From the NCBI GenBank assembly GCA_964523295.1, contig CAZGAH010000034.1:1-41209 (forward strand): a stretch of DNA of 41,209 nucleotides, in the 5' to 3' direction. The notes under the pieces are model-generated. The model saw nothing but the letters and a program-made list of their open reading frames with translations, was not told the DNA's origin and did no database searches. The translations under genes were made by a program, and so were the position numbers. The stretch is from CAZGAH01 sp964523295 (lineage in GTDB: Bacteria; Desulfobacterota; Desulfovibrionia; Desulfovibrionales; Desulfovibrionaceae). The number at the start of each line of letters is the position of its first letter. Position 1 is the first letter of the stretch. Of this stretch, positions 22,315 to 31,875 are shown piece after piece.

Positions 22315-24977
22315 TCATTGCGCCGGCGTCCAGGGCTCGGGGCGGGTCTTGCTCCTTGCCGGGGCTGACGGTGAAGCCGTTGCCGGTGTATCGGCGGGAT
22401 ACTGGCTCGTTGGCGGCGCAATGGCGCCCTCATGCTCCGCCGGAACGTGAGACTCGGGCGTCGTGGCCGGTGGTGGAGCCGGGATCGCCGGTGTTTGCTC
22501 GTGGCCTCGCTTGAGCGACTTGGGCAGCTCTTCGGAGCCGATGCCCTCGAGCCGGCCCTTGACCGCTTCCGTGATGAGCGAGGCGTCCTGGTCGCTTTCG
22601 ATGACGTAGGGAATGATGAGCATGACCAGCTCTTTGCGGTTCTGCGACTCGGATTCGACCCGGAAGAGCCTGCCGACGACCGGGATGTTGCTCAAGACGG
22701 GCACCCCGGAATAGCCGTGGGTCCGCTCCGAGCCGATGAGACCGCCGAGCAGAATGGAACCGCCGTCCTCGAGGCCGAGGGAGGTCTGGATGCGGCGNNN
22801 NNNNNNNGGCGGGTGCGGATGCTCGGGCTCTGCACCTGCGCCGTCGATGCCAGGGGCAGGGCCTGGCTGACTTCCTGCGAGATTTCCAGGTCGACGCGTC
22901 GCCCGGAATGGACCACCGGGATGACTCCCAGGAGCACGCCGGTTTTGCGGTACTGGACCTGCTGGTAGATTTTTTCGTTCTGCTGGGTCCCGGCGGTCTG
23001 GCTGGTGATGGTCGGGACCTCGTCGCCGACGTCGATGGTGGCCTTGCTGCCGCTTTTAACCATGACGCGCGGCGTCGACAGAATGTGGATGCGGTTCATC
23101 GTGGCCAGGGCATTGAGCAGGGCGCGCGTGGTCCCGGCGTTGTTCAGGCGGAAATTGAAGCCCTGGGTTCCGGCGCCGAGTCCCCCGAGGGTACCGAAGG
23201 AGCTCTTGAGGAACTCCTCGCTGCCCTGGAAGAAGTCATTGCTGAAGGGGAGTTGTGAAAACAGCCATTCGATGCCGAGCTTTTCGTTGTCTTCGAGGGT
23301 GATTTCCGCAACCGTGACCTCGACGAGCACCATGCGCGGCCGTTTGTCCATTTCCCGGATGATGGCCAGCAGCTGGTTCCAGTATTTGCGGCGCCCCTGA
23401 AATATGAGGGCATTGCGCACGGGGTCCATGACCAGTTGGCCGATCTGGGGCGAGCTGACGCTGGCCGCCCCTGCTCCGGCTCCGGAGCCGGCGCCGCCCT
23501 GGCCCACGCTGGAAAGCGTCGACCCGGCGCCGAGGCCGCCTTGCGTAGTACTCAATCCACCCAGGCCCGAGGACGAGCCCATCCCGCCCGAGGTAGAACT
23601 CATGGTCCGCGGGGTGCCGAAATCACCGCCTGCCGCGCTCGAGAAGGGGGAGGATTGCGCACCGCTCAGCCCGGAAGGGGCCGTGAACGAGGCCGTCGAA
23701 CCGCTCAGGCTGCCCGAGGAGGTTACACCGGCGCCAGCGACCGCGCCGCCTGCCGCTGCGCTCCCGATCCGGTCCATGTTCGGGACCATGTTGCTGAGCA
23801 CGGAGAAGATTTCAACGGCCTTGGTGTTCTGCACCGAATAGAAAAAAATGCCAATTTCATCGCGCTGTTGGAACCCTTGTCCGGGGGAGTCCAGCGATGC
23901 TGCCCACTTTTGCGCGTGGGCCATGGAGGCGGGATCCGAGGCGAACAGCAGAACCGCGCCAACTGAGCGCAGGGGCAAAACAATGACGCTGTTGTCCTGG
24001 CTGCCGACCTTGGACGAGGCGGCATAGCCCTCGGCTGAGAGCGCATCCACCAGCGCCTTGGCCAATTCCTCCGGGCTCAGGTAGGCCGGCTCGATGCGGA
24101 CGCTGGCCCGGCCTTTCATGCTGGGCTGGTCCAGGGCGGCGACGGCCTCCAGGACCTGGGCGAGCACCGTGCGCGAGCCCATGAGCAGCAGACCGTTGCG
24201 GGTGGGGTCCTTGAGTACGCGAACATCGTATCCTTTGTAGGCCTGATTGATCCATTCCGCCATTTTTGCGTTGCTGATGACGCTGAGCTGCACGAGGTGA
24301 AAGATGGGGCGGTGCGTGATGGGCACGTCGGGCAAGGTCTTGCCGCTGACGAGCAGCGGCGGTTCGGGAGAAATCGCACCTTCCTTACCCATGACGAAGC
24401 GCAACAACGCTCCCTGCTGTTCGACGCCGACGCCGTAGTTGGCCAGAACCTGGCGGGCCAGGGCGTCGAGTTCGGCCGGAGCGAGCCGGTCGGCCGTGCG
24501 CACGGTCACCAGATCCTTGACCTCGCGCAGTTGCGGCGCGATCTCGAAGGTGCTCTTAAGAATATTACCGTACACCTCGTTGATGAATGCGGGCAGGGGA
24601 AGGCTTTCAATGTTCAGGGCAACGGATTCGCCGGCATAAAGCCTGCCGCTGCTCTGCGTGGCCGAGGGCGGCTGGGGCGGCTGGATCGGCGGCTGCGGTC
24701 CGGGAACGAACTTCGTCTTCAGCTGCTCAGGTTTCTTGGTCTCCTTGACTTCCACTTCGGTGGGAACGGCGGCCGGTTCGCGCAAGGGTGCCGGGAATTC
24801 TACCCGCTGACGCGGCGGTTTGTCGCAACCGGCGAGCACGAGCACAAGGAGGGCCGCCAGGACCGCAAGGCGCATGATACTGGCTGCGCGCCGCAGCGTT
24901 GCCGCAGATCCGGACGTCATGCCGGTGCGGTATCGAACACTGAGGGATACCATGAGGTGTCGCGGGCTCCTGTTCAT
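22315..24977 (-). CDS. gspD: Type II secretion secretin GspD (split by assembly gap)
   Basis: Outer-membrane secretin channel. The N-terminus has a lipoprotein-type signal (MRLAVLAALLVLVLAGC, lipobox LAGC) that begins 34 residues after the chosen start at 24977; a start at 24875 is the alternative. The chosen ATG overlaps the gspM stop (ATGA). A Pro-rich linker, an N0-like domain and N1-N3 repeats follow. A long Ser/Gly/Ala-rich insert lies at about 24-29% of the way from the C-terminal secretin core. The core shows ILSTPRVMVKSGSKATI, VGDEVPTITSQT, then the VPVLSNIPVVGRLFR signature, and a Pro-rich tail. A 10-N run at 22798-22807 breaks the frame. Removing it together with a duplicated 4-base GGCG restores RTRRIQTSLGLEDGGS and an open frame of 882 residues. 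Confidence 0.88.
22798..22807. other. Assembly gap (10 N)
   Basis: Ten undetermined bases join two contigs inside gspD. Both flanks contain GGCG at the junction, so the real contigs probably overlap and no sequence is missing. Confidence 0.9.
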
Positions 24978-25585
24978 CCGGCTGCCCCCTGGCTGTCGGC
25001 CGTTTCGACCTTGAACAGCGCCTTGAGCATCAGGGAGAATCGTTTCGGGTCCATAATTTCCATCCCCTGTTCCGTAACAAAGACCTTTTCGAAGACCACG
25101 GCCTGGGGATTCGTTTCGATACGTTTGAGCAGGTCGGGGAGTTTTTTCGGTTGTTCCAGGGATTCGATCGTGACCACGACCTGCCAATACCCTGGAAAAT
25201 GGGAAATATCCGTGGCGTTGTCGACCTGAATGCGCGCATTGGTGAGTCCGGTCTCTTTGGCCACGGACTCGGCCCAGGTTTGCACCATGGCCTTGGCTTT
25301 TCCCCGGCTGTCTGCCTTCCAGAAGCGCTCTTCGACCTGTTTCCGTCTGAGTCGGGCGCTTTCCTGACGCGCCACCCAGTCTTCCCGGCTGTCCGGTGCG
25401 AGCAGCTTGTCCAGGTCGGACTCCAGCTGATCGTATTCGTTGACCACAGCCTGTTTCCAATCGGCTAAAACCAATACACAATACATGAGAATGATGCCGA
25501 TGACAAGCCACGCCCCCAGGCGCAGTCTCGGATTTTTATCCCATTCTTCGCGCAGCGGTGCGAATGCGGATGCTTCGGGCGCCAT
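24974..25585 (-). CDS. gspM: GspM-like inner-membrane T2SS protein
   Basis: A 203-residue bitopic protein: a short cytoplasmic N-terminus, one membrane helix (LGAWLVIGIILMYCVLVLA), then a coiled-coil-prone periplasmic stretch (VVNEYDQLESDLDKLL, ARLRRKQVEERFW), and a C-terminal ferredoxin-like domain (YWQVVVTIESLEQPKKLPDLL). This is the layout of GspM/PilO-type assembly-platform proteins, which pair with GspL. GAGGA sits 5 bases before ATG 25585. It follows the gspL-like gene by 7 bases and overlaps gspD as ATGA. Sequence similarity to canonical GspM is weak; the assignment leans on topology and operon position. Confidence 0.75.
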   Translation of the reverse strand: MAPEASAFAPLREEWDKNPRLRLGAWLVIGIILMYCVLVLADWKQAVVNEYDQLESDLDKLLAPDSREDWVARQESARLRRKQVEERFWKADSRGKAKAMVQTWAESVAKETGLTNARIQVDNATDISHFPGYWQVVVTIESLEQPKKLPDLLKRIETNPQAVVFEKVFVTEQGMEIMDPKRFSLMLKALFKVETADSQGAAG

Positions 25586-25592
25586 CGTTTCC

Positions 25593-26525
25593 TCAGTGAT
25601 TCAGGTTCATGTGGACAACCAGCCGGTTGTCGCCCTGTTTTTCGGCAACGACGTCGCGAAACCAGGGCAGCCGCTGATAGGTTTCGATGTACACCAGCGG
25701 ATCGAGGTCCTTCCCCGTGAAAAATGCCGAAAGCCGGTTCCGTGTCCAGCGCCATTCGTACAGGACGGCGTCCTTCCGGGGGCGGTTTTCGGCAACCACC
25801 GCCAGATGGAGCAGCGGCGAGGGGCCGTTGATCAGACCGAGCAGGCGTTCGGCTGTGTCTTTGTCGTCGATGGCGTGCGAGCGGGCGCTACGCAGGGGGC
25901 GGGCCTGGTCGTTCTCCCTTTCCACGCGCTCGCGCAGTCGGTCAGCGGCTTCCGACCAGCGCCATATCCCCGTGGCCTGCCAGATGAACAACAACGAGAA
26001 CACCATCGCCCCGACAGCGATCCAATGCTGCTCACTGCGGACATCGAAGCGCATCATTCCCGCGGCCCGCTTGCCCCACGGCCGGACCAGCCAGGGCTGC
26101 GGTTCAGCCGTCTCCGGCAGGTCCATCGAGGCAAAGTCATTGGCGACGAGAAAACGTGTCCATTCGGCAGCTGACGGCGGGTGCTCCCACCAGTGGCTGG
26201 CGACGAGCAGTCCCCCTTGCCATATCTGGCCTTCGTAGCCTTCCCGGCAGGGCACGAGCTGCGAGCCGTCCTCCTCGAGCAGAGGCAGGAGCACCGACTC
26301 CGGCAATGCGGCCGCGGAGCCGATGCCGAATTCGAGCATGGCGCCCCGGCGCAGGCCCTCGTCCCATATCCACACCAGCGCGGCGTCCCCGATCCAGGCC
26401 ACGTACTGCCCGGTCTCGGCGTAGGGGCTCCACTGCAAAATGCGCACGTTCAGCGCGCTTTTACGCTCGGCCGGCGGAATGTCGGCCATGACGAACAGCC
26501 GGTACAGACAGAGACCTCGCGCCAT
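25593..26525 (-). CDS. gspL: GspL-like inner-membrane T2SS protein
   Basis: A 310-residue bitopic protein. A cytoplasmic domain of about 170 residues (VRILQWSPYAETGQYVAWI, MLEFGIGSAAALPESVLL) has an actin-fold-like look but is short for GspL. One membrane helix follows (WIAVGAMVFSLLFIWQATGIW), then a coiled coil (RLRERVERENDQARPL) and a ferredoxin-like periplasmic domain. In T2SS this protein recruits the GspE ATPase to the platform. Start 26525 was chosen so that the gene begins just after the gspK stop; 26489 or an upstream overlapping start cannot be excluded. The assignment rests on topology and on its place between gspK and gspM. Confidence 0.72.
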   Translation of the reverse strand: MARGLCLYRLFVMADIPPAERKSALNVRILQWSPYAETGQYVAWIGDAALVWIWDEGLRRGAMLEFGIGSAAALPESVLLPLLEEDGSQLVPCREGYEGQIWQGGLLVASHWWEHPPSAAEWTRFLVANDFASMDLPETAEPQPWLVRPWGKRAAGMMRFDVRSEQHWIAVGAMVFSLLFIWQATGIWRWSEAADRLRERVERENDQARPLRSARSHAIDDKDTAERLLGLINGPSPLLHLAVVAENRPRKDAVLYEWRWTRNRLSAFFTGKDLDPLVYIETYQRLPWFRDVVAEKQGDNRLVVHMNLNH

Positions 26526-26568
26526 GATCCACTGCCGTCGTCCGAACCGACGGGTGGGGGGAGCGACC

Positions 26569-27756
26569 TCACTGCGCGCCTGGTAATACCGGCGTGGAGA
26601 AAAGAGGGACCGGACTGGTCTGGCAAACCGCACGTTTTTGCTCCTGTGTCAGCGGAACGGTCAAGGCATAATCCAAGAACACCGGCGTATGAGCCTGAGG
26701 GTCGGCATAGGTGCTTTTCAGGTGTATTTCCCACATACGGGGGTAGCCGTGCGCCCAGATGGTCAGCCGTTGATATATCGACGGCATGATGTCAAGCTCC
26801 ATTTCCATATTGGCCAGGCCCAGGGATTTGCCCGCTGCCTGGTGAATCTGGTCGCTGTCCATCATCGGCTTCTGTCGTCGGGCGATGACGATCCGCTCGG
26901 CCGTTTCATCGTCGATCCCATCGAACAATTTGAGCAGAATCCTGGGTGCCGTATTGAAATTCAAGACTCCGCCGATATTGCAACTCGTGGTCAGCCTGGG
27001 GAAGCGGTGTTCAATCCAAAGCTCTGGAATTGTCCCCCAGCCAAGGATATTCCTGGTCTCCCACGTGGTCAGCAGGCGCCTGTTCGGTGGCGGCGGCAGC
27101 CCCGCCTCAATGTACGAGCCGCTTTCCGCTCCGTTGGGGCGGATCATGTCGTCCGCGTCCGTATAATCGAGCAATTTGGCGATGAGCGGATTGACGAACC
27201 CGCCAGGCACGTTCATCCTGAGCATCAGCTCGGCCAGGCGCTGCGGAAAGACCAGCTTCAGCAGGCCTCCTTCATCCTGGATGGAAAAGCGGGCCAGGCC
27301 GACCCCGAAATAGGGCTGGTCGTCCAGATACAGGCCCGGTTGGACCATGATATGACTCGTCGTCGGCTCGGCGCCGGAACCCTGCGCCGGAGAGGTGATT
27401 TCCATGGGCACGGGTTCCCCGGGCAGGCTCAGCCCCCGGTCGACAAGGCGCTGGGTCGCAAAAAAGTACATCAGCACCGAACGGGTGCTGAGCATATCGA
27501 TTTCGCCGGCCAGGCTCTCGTTTCCCTGGCTGGCCATATCCAGAGCCTGCGCAGTCCAGAAGGCGAAAAAGCTTGCCGCCATGGTTATCGCCGCCAGAAT
27601 CCAGAGCGTCGCCGCGAGCACGAAGCCCGACTCCGGTCGGGCCGCGCGTCCGACGCACGGGCAGCAAGGCTCCCCCCGCCGCTTCAGCCCGGAGGTCGGA
27701 TGTTCCGATTCTCCGTATGCGAGTCTGTCGCGTTGGCGTGCTTCTTCCATAACCAT
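26569..27756 (-). CDS. gspK: Minor pseudopilin GspK
   Basis: A 395-residue minor pseudopilin that forms the pseudopilus tip with GspI and GspJ. A long basic leader ends at the prepilin peptidase site ESG|FVLAATLWILAAITM. It lacks glutamate at position +5, as is typical of GspK and only GspK. The globular domain contains the helical inserts of the family (DEGGLLKLVFPQRLAELMLR, KLLDYTDADD, NFNTAPRILLKLFDGIDDETAERIV), including a helix-hairpin-helix-like segment. The start at 27756 shares one base with the gspJ stop (TGATG), indicating coupling. Confidence 0.9.
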   Translation of the reverse strand: MVMEEARQRDRLAYGESEHPTSGLKRRGEPCCPCVGRAARPESGFVLAATLWILAAITMAASFFAFWTAQALDMASQGNESLAGEIDMLSTRSVLMYFFATQRLVDRGLSLPGEPVPMEITSPAQGSGAEPTTSHIMVQPGLYLDDQPYFGVGLARFSIQDEGGLLKLVFPQRLAELMLRMNVPGGFVNPLIAKLLDYTDADDMIRPNGAESGSYIEAGLPPPPNRRLLTTWETRNILGWGTIPELWIEHRFPRLTTSCNIGGVLNFNTAPRILLKLFDGIDDETAERIVIARRQKPMMDSDQIHQAAGKSLGLANMEMELDIMPSIYQRLTIWAHGYPRMWEIHLKSTYADPQAHTPVFLDYALTVPLTQEQKRAVCQTSPVPLFSTPVLPGAQ

Positions 27757-28421
27757 CAATCCAGCGGCGTGTACAATCGGTCCTTCCACGGCTCGCGACG
27801 TCCTTCGATGCTGACGAACCAGGCCACGGGCCTGCGCACGTCGTCGATCTCGAGCAGAATTCCCACCGGAAGCTGCATGAACTGCTCTCGTTGCAGCGTC
27901 TCGGGCGGCCATTGGGGATACCATTCCCCGTCTGGCGCCAGATAGGAGAATCTCCCCGCAATGGCCGGCCAACTGCCGAGTTCCCAGGATACGCCGCTCT
28001 GTTCGGCGTATTGCATATATACCCGGGCATCCCTGGGAACCAGCGTCAGGGATACCCCCTTGGGCGCGCCGATCGGCCCGCCCAGCGCCGAGAGGGTCAA
28101 TCCGGTCAGCATCCGCTCGTTTCCTGCAAACGTGCCCCCTCCGCTTTCAAAGTCCGGCGTAAGGTAGGACACGACTTCCCGGAACCAGAATTCATGCAAT
28201 TGCTCCAGACGCTGCCGTTCCAGAAAGGCGATGAACCGGAACCGCAGGGTCATGGTCTCGGAAAACCCCTGCATCAGCAACACGGTGACGAGCGCCACCA
28301 GGATGAGCACGACCAGCATTTCTATGGCCGTAAAACCCGGTCGGCCCGCGACGCCGGCAGGCAGCAGACGGCGGACGGCCGCCAGCGCCCTGCCCCGCCC
28401 TCCCGACAGCACGCTGCTCAT
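27756..28421 (-). CDS. gspJ: Minor pseudopilin GspJ
   Basis: A 221-residue pseudopilin with a 29-residue basic leader ending GRPG|FTAIEMLVVLILVALV, the class III signal cleaved and N-methylated by the prepilin peptidase, with E at +5. The globular part contains LEQLHEFWFREVVSYLTPDF and the C-terminal WFVSIEGRREPWKDRLY. Size and position between gspI and gspK fit GspJ. ATG 28421 overlaps the gspI stop (ATGA), and the stop shares a base with gspK. It is expected in the tip complex of the periplasmic pseudopilus. Confidence 0.88.
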   Translation of the reverse strand: MSSVLSGGRGRALAAVRRLLPAGVAGRPGFTAIEMLVVLILVALVTVLLMQGFSETMTLRFRFIAFLERQRLEQLHEFWFREVVSYLTPDFESGGGTFAGNERMLTGLTLSALGGPIGAPKGVSLTLVPRDARVYMQYAEQSGVSWELGSWPAIAGRFSYLAPDGEWYPQWPPETLQREQFMQLPVGILLEIDDVRRPVAWFVSIEGRREPWKDRLYTPLD

Positions 28422-28798
28422 TGCTTCGCCCAGCCCGACAGCAGCACGTTGAAGGCGTTGAACGGCTGCTCCTCGGCAAACACCTCAACCTGGGTCTGGT
28501 ACATGGCCACGAGAAATCGGTTCGATTCGATGCTCGTCTTCGGCCCGTCGATAAGCTGCGAACTCCAGCGCACGCTGTATATGCCCATGTTCAGCCGACC
28601 CGAGGGCGTGACCATGGGATTGATGGATTTCATCAGCGAAATGGCGTTTTCCGTGACCTGACGCCGGTAGAGATGGTCCTGCGCCCGTTGCAGGCTGGTG
28701 ACATTGGTGTTGATCCAGCCATAGACCCCCATGCCGATATAAGCCAGGATCACCAGGGCGACGATCACCTCCAGCAGGGTAAATCCATCGTTTTTCAT
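28418..28798 (-). CDS. gspI: Minor pseudopilin GspI
   Basis: A 126-residue pseudopilin with a very short leader, MKNDG|FTLLEVIVALVILAYIG, including E at +5. The rest is a small globular domain (QDHLYRRQVTENAISLMKS, VEVFAEEQPFNAFNVLLSG). Its short leader, small size and position before gspJ match GspI. The much longer open frame upstream is discarded because it runs through gspH in another phase. It starts 35 bases after the gspH stop and overlaps gspJ as ATGA. Confidence 0.87.
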   Translation of the reverse strand: MKNDGFTLLEVIVALVILAYIGMGVYGWINTNVTSLQRAQDHLYRRQVTENAISLMKSINPMVTPSGRLNMGIYSVRWSSQLIDGPKTSIESNRFLVAMYQTQVEVFAEEQPFNAFNVLLSGWAKQ

Positions 28799-28833
28799 CT
28801 GCCATCCAACACCGGCGCAGGAGTGCCTTCGGA

Positions 28834-29265
28834 TCACAGCACCACCGGACGACAGAGCGGGGGCTCCAGCATGACCTCCATGCTGCGTCCCCGGCCTGTC
28901 AGCTGCAAGGCGCCACCCGTGCAGACTCCGTTGAAAAAATAATGAATCGGTCGCCGGGCGGTCAATTGCCAGCCGGGCGGGAGCGTCAGGGGCAACCGGT
29001 CGCCTCCTGCTCCGGGAAACTGAACCAGCTCGAACTCCGCGCCGGCGATGTAGGCCATGTAACTGAGCGTGGCCAGATTCTTCAGCGCCTCGTCGCGTTC
29101 GAGCCGCCATTCCGCGGCCTCGTACATGGTAATCAGCCGCGGAACGGCCAATCCTGCCAGCACGGCGAGCAGCACCAGCACGACAAGCATTTCCAGCAGC
29201 GTGAAGCCGCGCTTCCTGTCCGGAAAACACGCGTCAGCAGGCCGATCGCTCATGCCCGGCGTCAT
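28834..29265 (-). CDS. gspH: Minor pseudopilin GspH
   Basis: A 143-residue pseudopilin with leader ending DRKRG|FTLLEMLVVLVLLAVLAGL, E at +5, followed by AVPRLITMYEAAEWRLERDEA. The globular part contains LTLPPGWQL and a glycine-rich beta region, as in GspH/FimT-like proteins that link the tip to the main fibre. Start 29265 (MTPGMSDRP) lies 2 bases after the gspG stop; 29253 is an alternative four codons in. There is no separate ribosome site, so it is probably coupled to gspG. Confidence 0.85.
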   Translation of the reverse strand: MTPGMSDRPADACFPDRKRGFTLLEMLVVLVLLAVLAGLAVPRLITMYEAAEWRLERDEALKNLATLSYMAYIAGAEFELVQFPGAGGDRLPLTLPPGWQLTARRPIHYFFNGVCTGGALQLTGRGRSMEVMLEPPLCRPVVL

Positions 29266-29267
29266 GG

Positions 29268-29726
29268 CTAGCGGTTGGCCGGCAGATACCCGATGTCCGC
29301 GTTTTCTCCCTCTCCGCCGGGCTGGCCGTCCGGGCCCAGCGAATACAGGGCAAAGGGCTGGCCATCGGCGCCGGGCACACTGTATTGATACGGGCGGCCC
29401 CACGGGTCGGCGGGGATCTGTTCGTCCAGGTACGGGCCGTGCCAGAGCGACCGGAGCCGCTCATCCTGCGGGGGCGTCCAGAGCAGGCTCAACCCCTCCT
29501 CGGTATTGGGAAACCGGTTGATGTCCAGCTTCAAGGTCTCAACCGCACCTTTCATCATCTTGACCTGCACTTTGGTCGTCTTGATCTTGGATTCGTCCAC
29601 CTTGGAAAACAGTCGCGGCCCCACCAGTCCCGCCAGCAGGCCGATGATCACCAGAACGACGAGCATTTCCAGAAGCGTGAAACCTGCCACACGCTCCCTT
29701 GGCATTGCTTTTTTCTCCATCTTCAC
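29268..29726 (-). CDS. gspG: Major pseudopilin GspG
   Basis: A 152-residue major pseudopilin, the building block of the T2SS piston fibre. The leader is KKAMPRERVAG|FTLLEMLVVLVIIGLLAGL with E at +5. The mature part has the family's VDESKIKTTKVQVKMMKGAVE helix, DINRFPNTEEGLSLLW, DPWGRPYQYSVPG and ALYSLGPDGQPGGEGENADI, the calcium-binding C-terminal loop typical of GspG. An AAGGAG lies 7 bases before a GTG at 29726, a better distance than to the ATG at 29720, so a GTG start is likely. The gap of 85 bases from gspF is the largest inside the operon. Confidence 0.93.
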   Translation of the reverse strand: MKMEKKAMPRERVAGFTLLEMLVVLVIIGLLAGLVGPRLFSKVDESKIKTTKVQVKMMKGAVETLKLDINRFPNTEEGLSLLWTPPQDERLRSLWHGPYLDEQIPADPWGRPYQYSVPGADGQPFALYSLGPDGQPGGEGENADIGYLPANR

Positions 29727-29811
29727 GTCAGTACTCCTTGTTGCGGTTACGTACCGAATCGACCATTGATCGCCCGCGCGCGAGCGGTTCCGATGCCCTG
29801 TTGTCTCGCCG

Positions 29812-31020
29812 TTACAGCGAAATATTGTTGACGCTGGTTATGGCCAGCACGATGCCGCCCATGATCAGGCCGATGACGGCGCCGATGATGATGATGGCCA
29901 AGGGCTCAAGCAGCGTGAGAAACCGTTTGGTCCGGTTGCGTACGCTCGTTGCGTACAGCTTGGCCAGGGAGCGCAGCATGACCGGCAGCTCGCCCGTATG
30001 CTCGCCGACGCGCACGAGATTGAATCCCATCTGGGTGATCGCCCCGGCCTCCTGCAGCGCTTCCGCCAGGCGCGCCCCGTTCTTCACGGATTGCGTAACG
30101 TGCATCAGCCTGGCCCTCAGGCTGGTCATGCTGACATAGCGCTGCGCGAGTTCCAGCGACTTCAGCAGGCTTACCCGGTTGTCCAGCAAGGTGGCCAGCA
30201 TGGCGGACCAGCGGCCGACGTCCGACTCCATGAGCCAGGCGCCCAGAAACGGCAGCCTGCCGCAGGTGTCACGCACGCGCGTGCGCATCCCCGCGTTCGC
30301 GAAGCTGTAGACCAGAAACAAGAGCACGGCCACGGCCCCCAGCGATACGAGCAGGAGATTGTCGTTCACGATCTTGCCCGTGCCGAGCACCAGCTTTGCC
30401 AGCAGCGGAACCTCTCCCTTGGTTTTTTCCAGCAGATTCGTGAATTTGGGCACCACGACGACGAAAATGAGCAGCACCGCGGCAACGCCGGAAACGATCA
30501 GAATGACCGGATAGGTCATGGCCCCGCGCAGCTCGTTCGCGGTCTGGATGTCGTATTCCCACTGTTCGACGGCGTCGCGCAACGCAGCGCCGAGCTTGCC
30601 GGTCAGCTCGCCCGCCTCCACCAGCGGATAAAAATACCCGGGTAAGGGCAGGCCGCTCTGCTTCAAGGCCTCGGAAAAGGTCACCCCGCGGCGGATCGCC
30701 GCCCCGATGTCGGCGAATGATTTGGCCACGGCCTGGTGTCCGATCGACTCGGCCAGCGAGTCCACGGTCTCTTCCAGTGCCACCTTGGATTCCACCAGCG
30801 TGGCGAGCTGGTGCATATACATCTGCAAGTCCTGTCGCGAGGCCTTGCGCCGTTTGCCCGCGGCGGCCAGACGTCCGCCACCCGCGGCGACGTCCTTGAC
30901 CTCGACCACCGTGAGCCCCTGCTTACGCAGCAGCCGTACCGCGTCGCGCTGGTCCTTGGCCATGATATCGCCGGTGACCACGCCGCCTTTGGCATTGAGC
31001 GCGCGATAGGCGTATTTCAT
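29812..31020 (-). CDS. gspF: T2SS inner-membrane platform protein GspF
   Basis: A 402-residue polytopic protein that forms the core of the assembly platform turned by the ATPase. It opens MKYAYRALNAKGGVVTGDI, has the two repeated helical T2SSF domains (MYMHQLATLVESKVALEETV...SFADIGAAIRRG and SAMLATLLDNRVSLLKSLE...GFNLVRVGEHTGEL) and three membrane segments, with the last at the C-terminus (LLEPLAIIIIGAVIGLIMGGIVLA). ATG 31020 overlaps the stop of the upstream GT2 gene (ATGA). In most T2SS operons gspE directly precedes gspF; here glycosyltransferases do. Confidence 0.93.
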   Translation of the reverse strand: MKYAYRALNAKGGVVTGDIMAKDQRDAVRLLRKQGLTVVEVKDVAAGGGRLAAAGKRRKASRQDLQMYMHQLATLVESKVALEETVDSLAESIGHQAVAKSFADIGAAIRRGVTFSEALKQSGLPLPGYFYPLVEAGELTGKLGAALRDAVEQWEYDIQTANELRGAMTYPVILIVSGVAAVLLIFVVVVPKFTNLLEKTKGEVPLLAKLVLGTGKIVNDNLLLVSLGAVAVLLFLVYSFANAGMRTRVRDTCGRLPFLGAWLMESDVGRWSAMLATLLDNRVSLLKSLELAQRYVSMTSLRARLMHVTQSVKNGARLAEALQEAGAITQMGFNLVRVGEHTGELPVMLRSLAKLYATSVRNRTKRFLTLLEPLAIIIIGAVIGLIMGGIVLAITSVNNISL

Positions 31021-31841
31021 TTCCCGTCCTCGCCGGCAGGGCGTCCTGCGGCCAGCCAGGCCCGGAGCGCGCGTACCAGGGTCTTGGATTCCTCCAGAAG
31101 GCGTTTCCAGTTCTCGGGCGAATGGATATCCACCTCGCGGCTGCGGTCGTGATCGCGCACGGCCATGAGCGCCTTGGGCAGATGGGAAAACACCGCGCCG
31201 TGCATGGCGAATCGCTGGAACAGGTCGTGATCGTGCGCCAGCAACGCCTCGTCGTACCAGCCCACCCGCTCGTGCAAATCGCGTCGGTACAGCTTGGCCA
31301 CCCCGCACAGATACCAGTCCGCGAAACAGCGCTCGATGCTGTAGTCCGGCAGGGCAAAGCGACGCAGAATCCGGCCCGCGTCATCGACAATAAACATGTC
31401 CGCGTAGACGAAATCCGCCCCCTGATCCAGAACCGCCGCCATCTCGGCGAGCATGGCCGGATAGCAGACATCGTCGGAGGGCACGTAGGTGCAGTAGGCG
31501 CCCGTGGCGGCGCGAAACCCCGTATTCAGCGCCGGCGCCAGGCCCCGGTTGTGCTCGTGCGTGATGACCCGCAGGCTTCTGCCAACGGCGGGATAGCGCG
31601 GATGCCAGGTCCGCTCGATGCGGTCGGTCGCCTCGTCGTAGCGGCTGGCAAAGGAGACCTGCTCCACGGGCAACCCGGCGATGTAGGCCTCCAGCACGGC
31701 CGCGGTGTCATCCTGCGCGCCGTCGTTGACTACGATGATTTCCAGCGAGGGATACTCCTGGAACATGAGCGCGTCCAGACAGGTCGGCAGATAGCCGGCC
31801 TGATTGTACGTGGGAACGATCACAGAAACGAGTTCTTTCAT
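31017..31841 (-). CDS. GT2-family glycosyltransferase
   Basis: A 274-residue GT-A glycosyltransferase. It begins MKELVSVIVPTYNQAGYLP and contains LEIIVVNDGAQDDTAAVLE, HEHNRGLAPALNTGFRAATG (donor and acceptor loop), YVPSDDVCYPAML with the metal-binding acidic motif, and RRDLHERVGWYDEALLAHDHD. An alternative start at 31853 adds MTPR. Its stop overlaps the gspF start, which is strong evidence of co-translation with the secretion platform. It is expected to add a sugar from a nucleotide donor in the cytoplasm; acceptor unknown. Its place suggests modification of the secretion apparatus, of cargo, or of a lipid-linked glycan used for either. Confidence 0.9.
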   Translation of the reverse strand: MKELVSVIVPTYNQAGYLPTCLDALMFQEYPSLEIIVVNDGAQDDTAAVLEAYIAGLPVEQVSFASRYDEATDRIERTWHPRYPAVGRSLRVITHEHNRGLAPALNTGFRAATGAYCTYVPSDDVCYPAMLAEMAAVLDQGADFVYADMFIVDDAGRILRRFALPDYSIERCFADWYLCGVAKLYRRDLHERVGWYDEALLAHDHDLFQRFAMHGAVFSHLPKALMAVRDHDRSREVDIHSPENWKRLLEESKTLVRALRAWLAAGRPAGEDGK

Positions 31842-31875
31842 ACGTGGCGTCATAAATGATTGCACGGAAGAGAGT

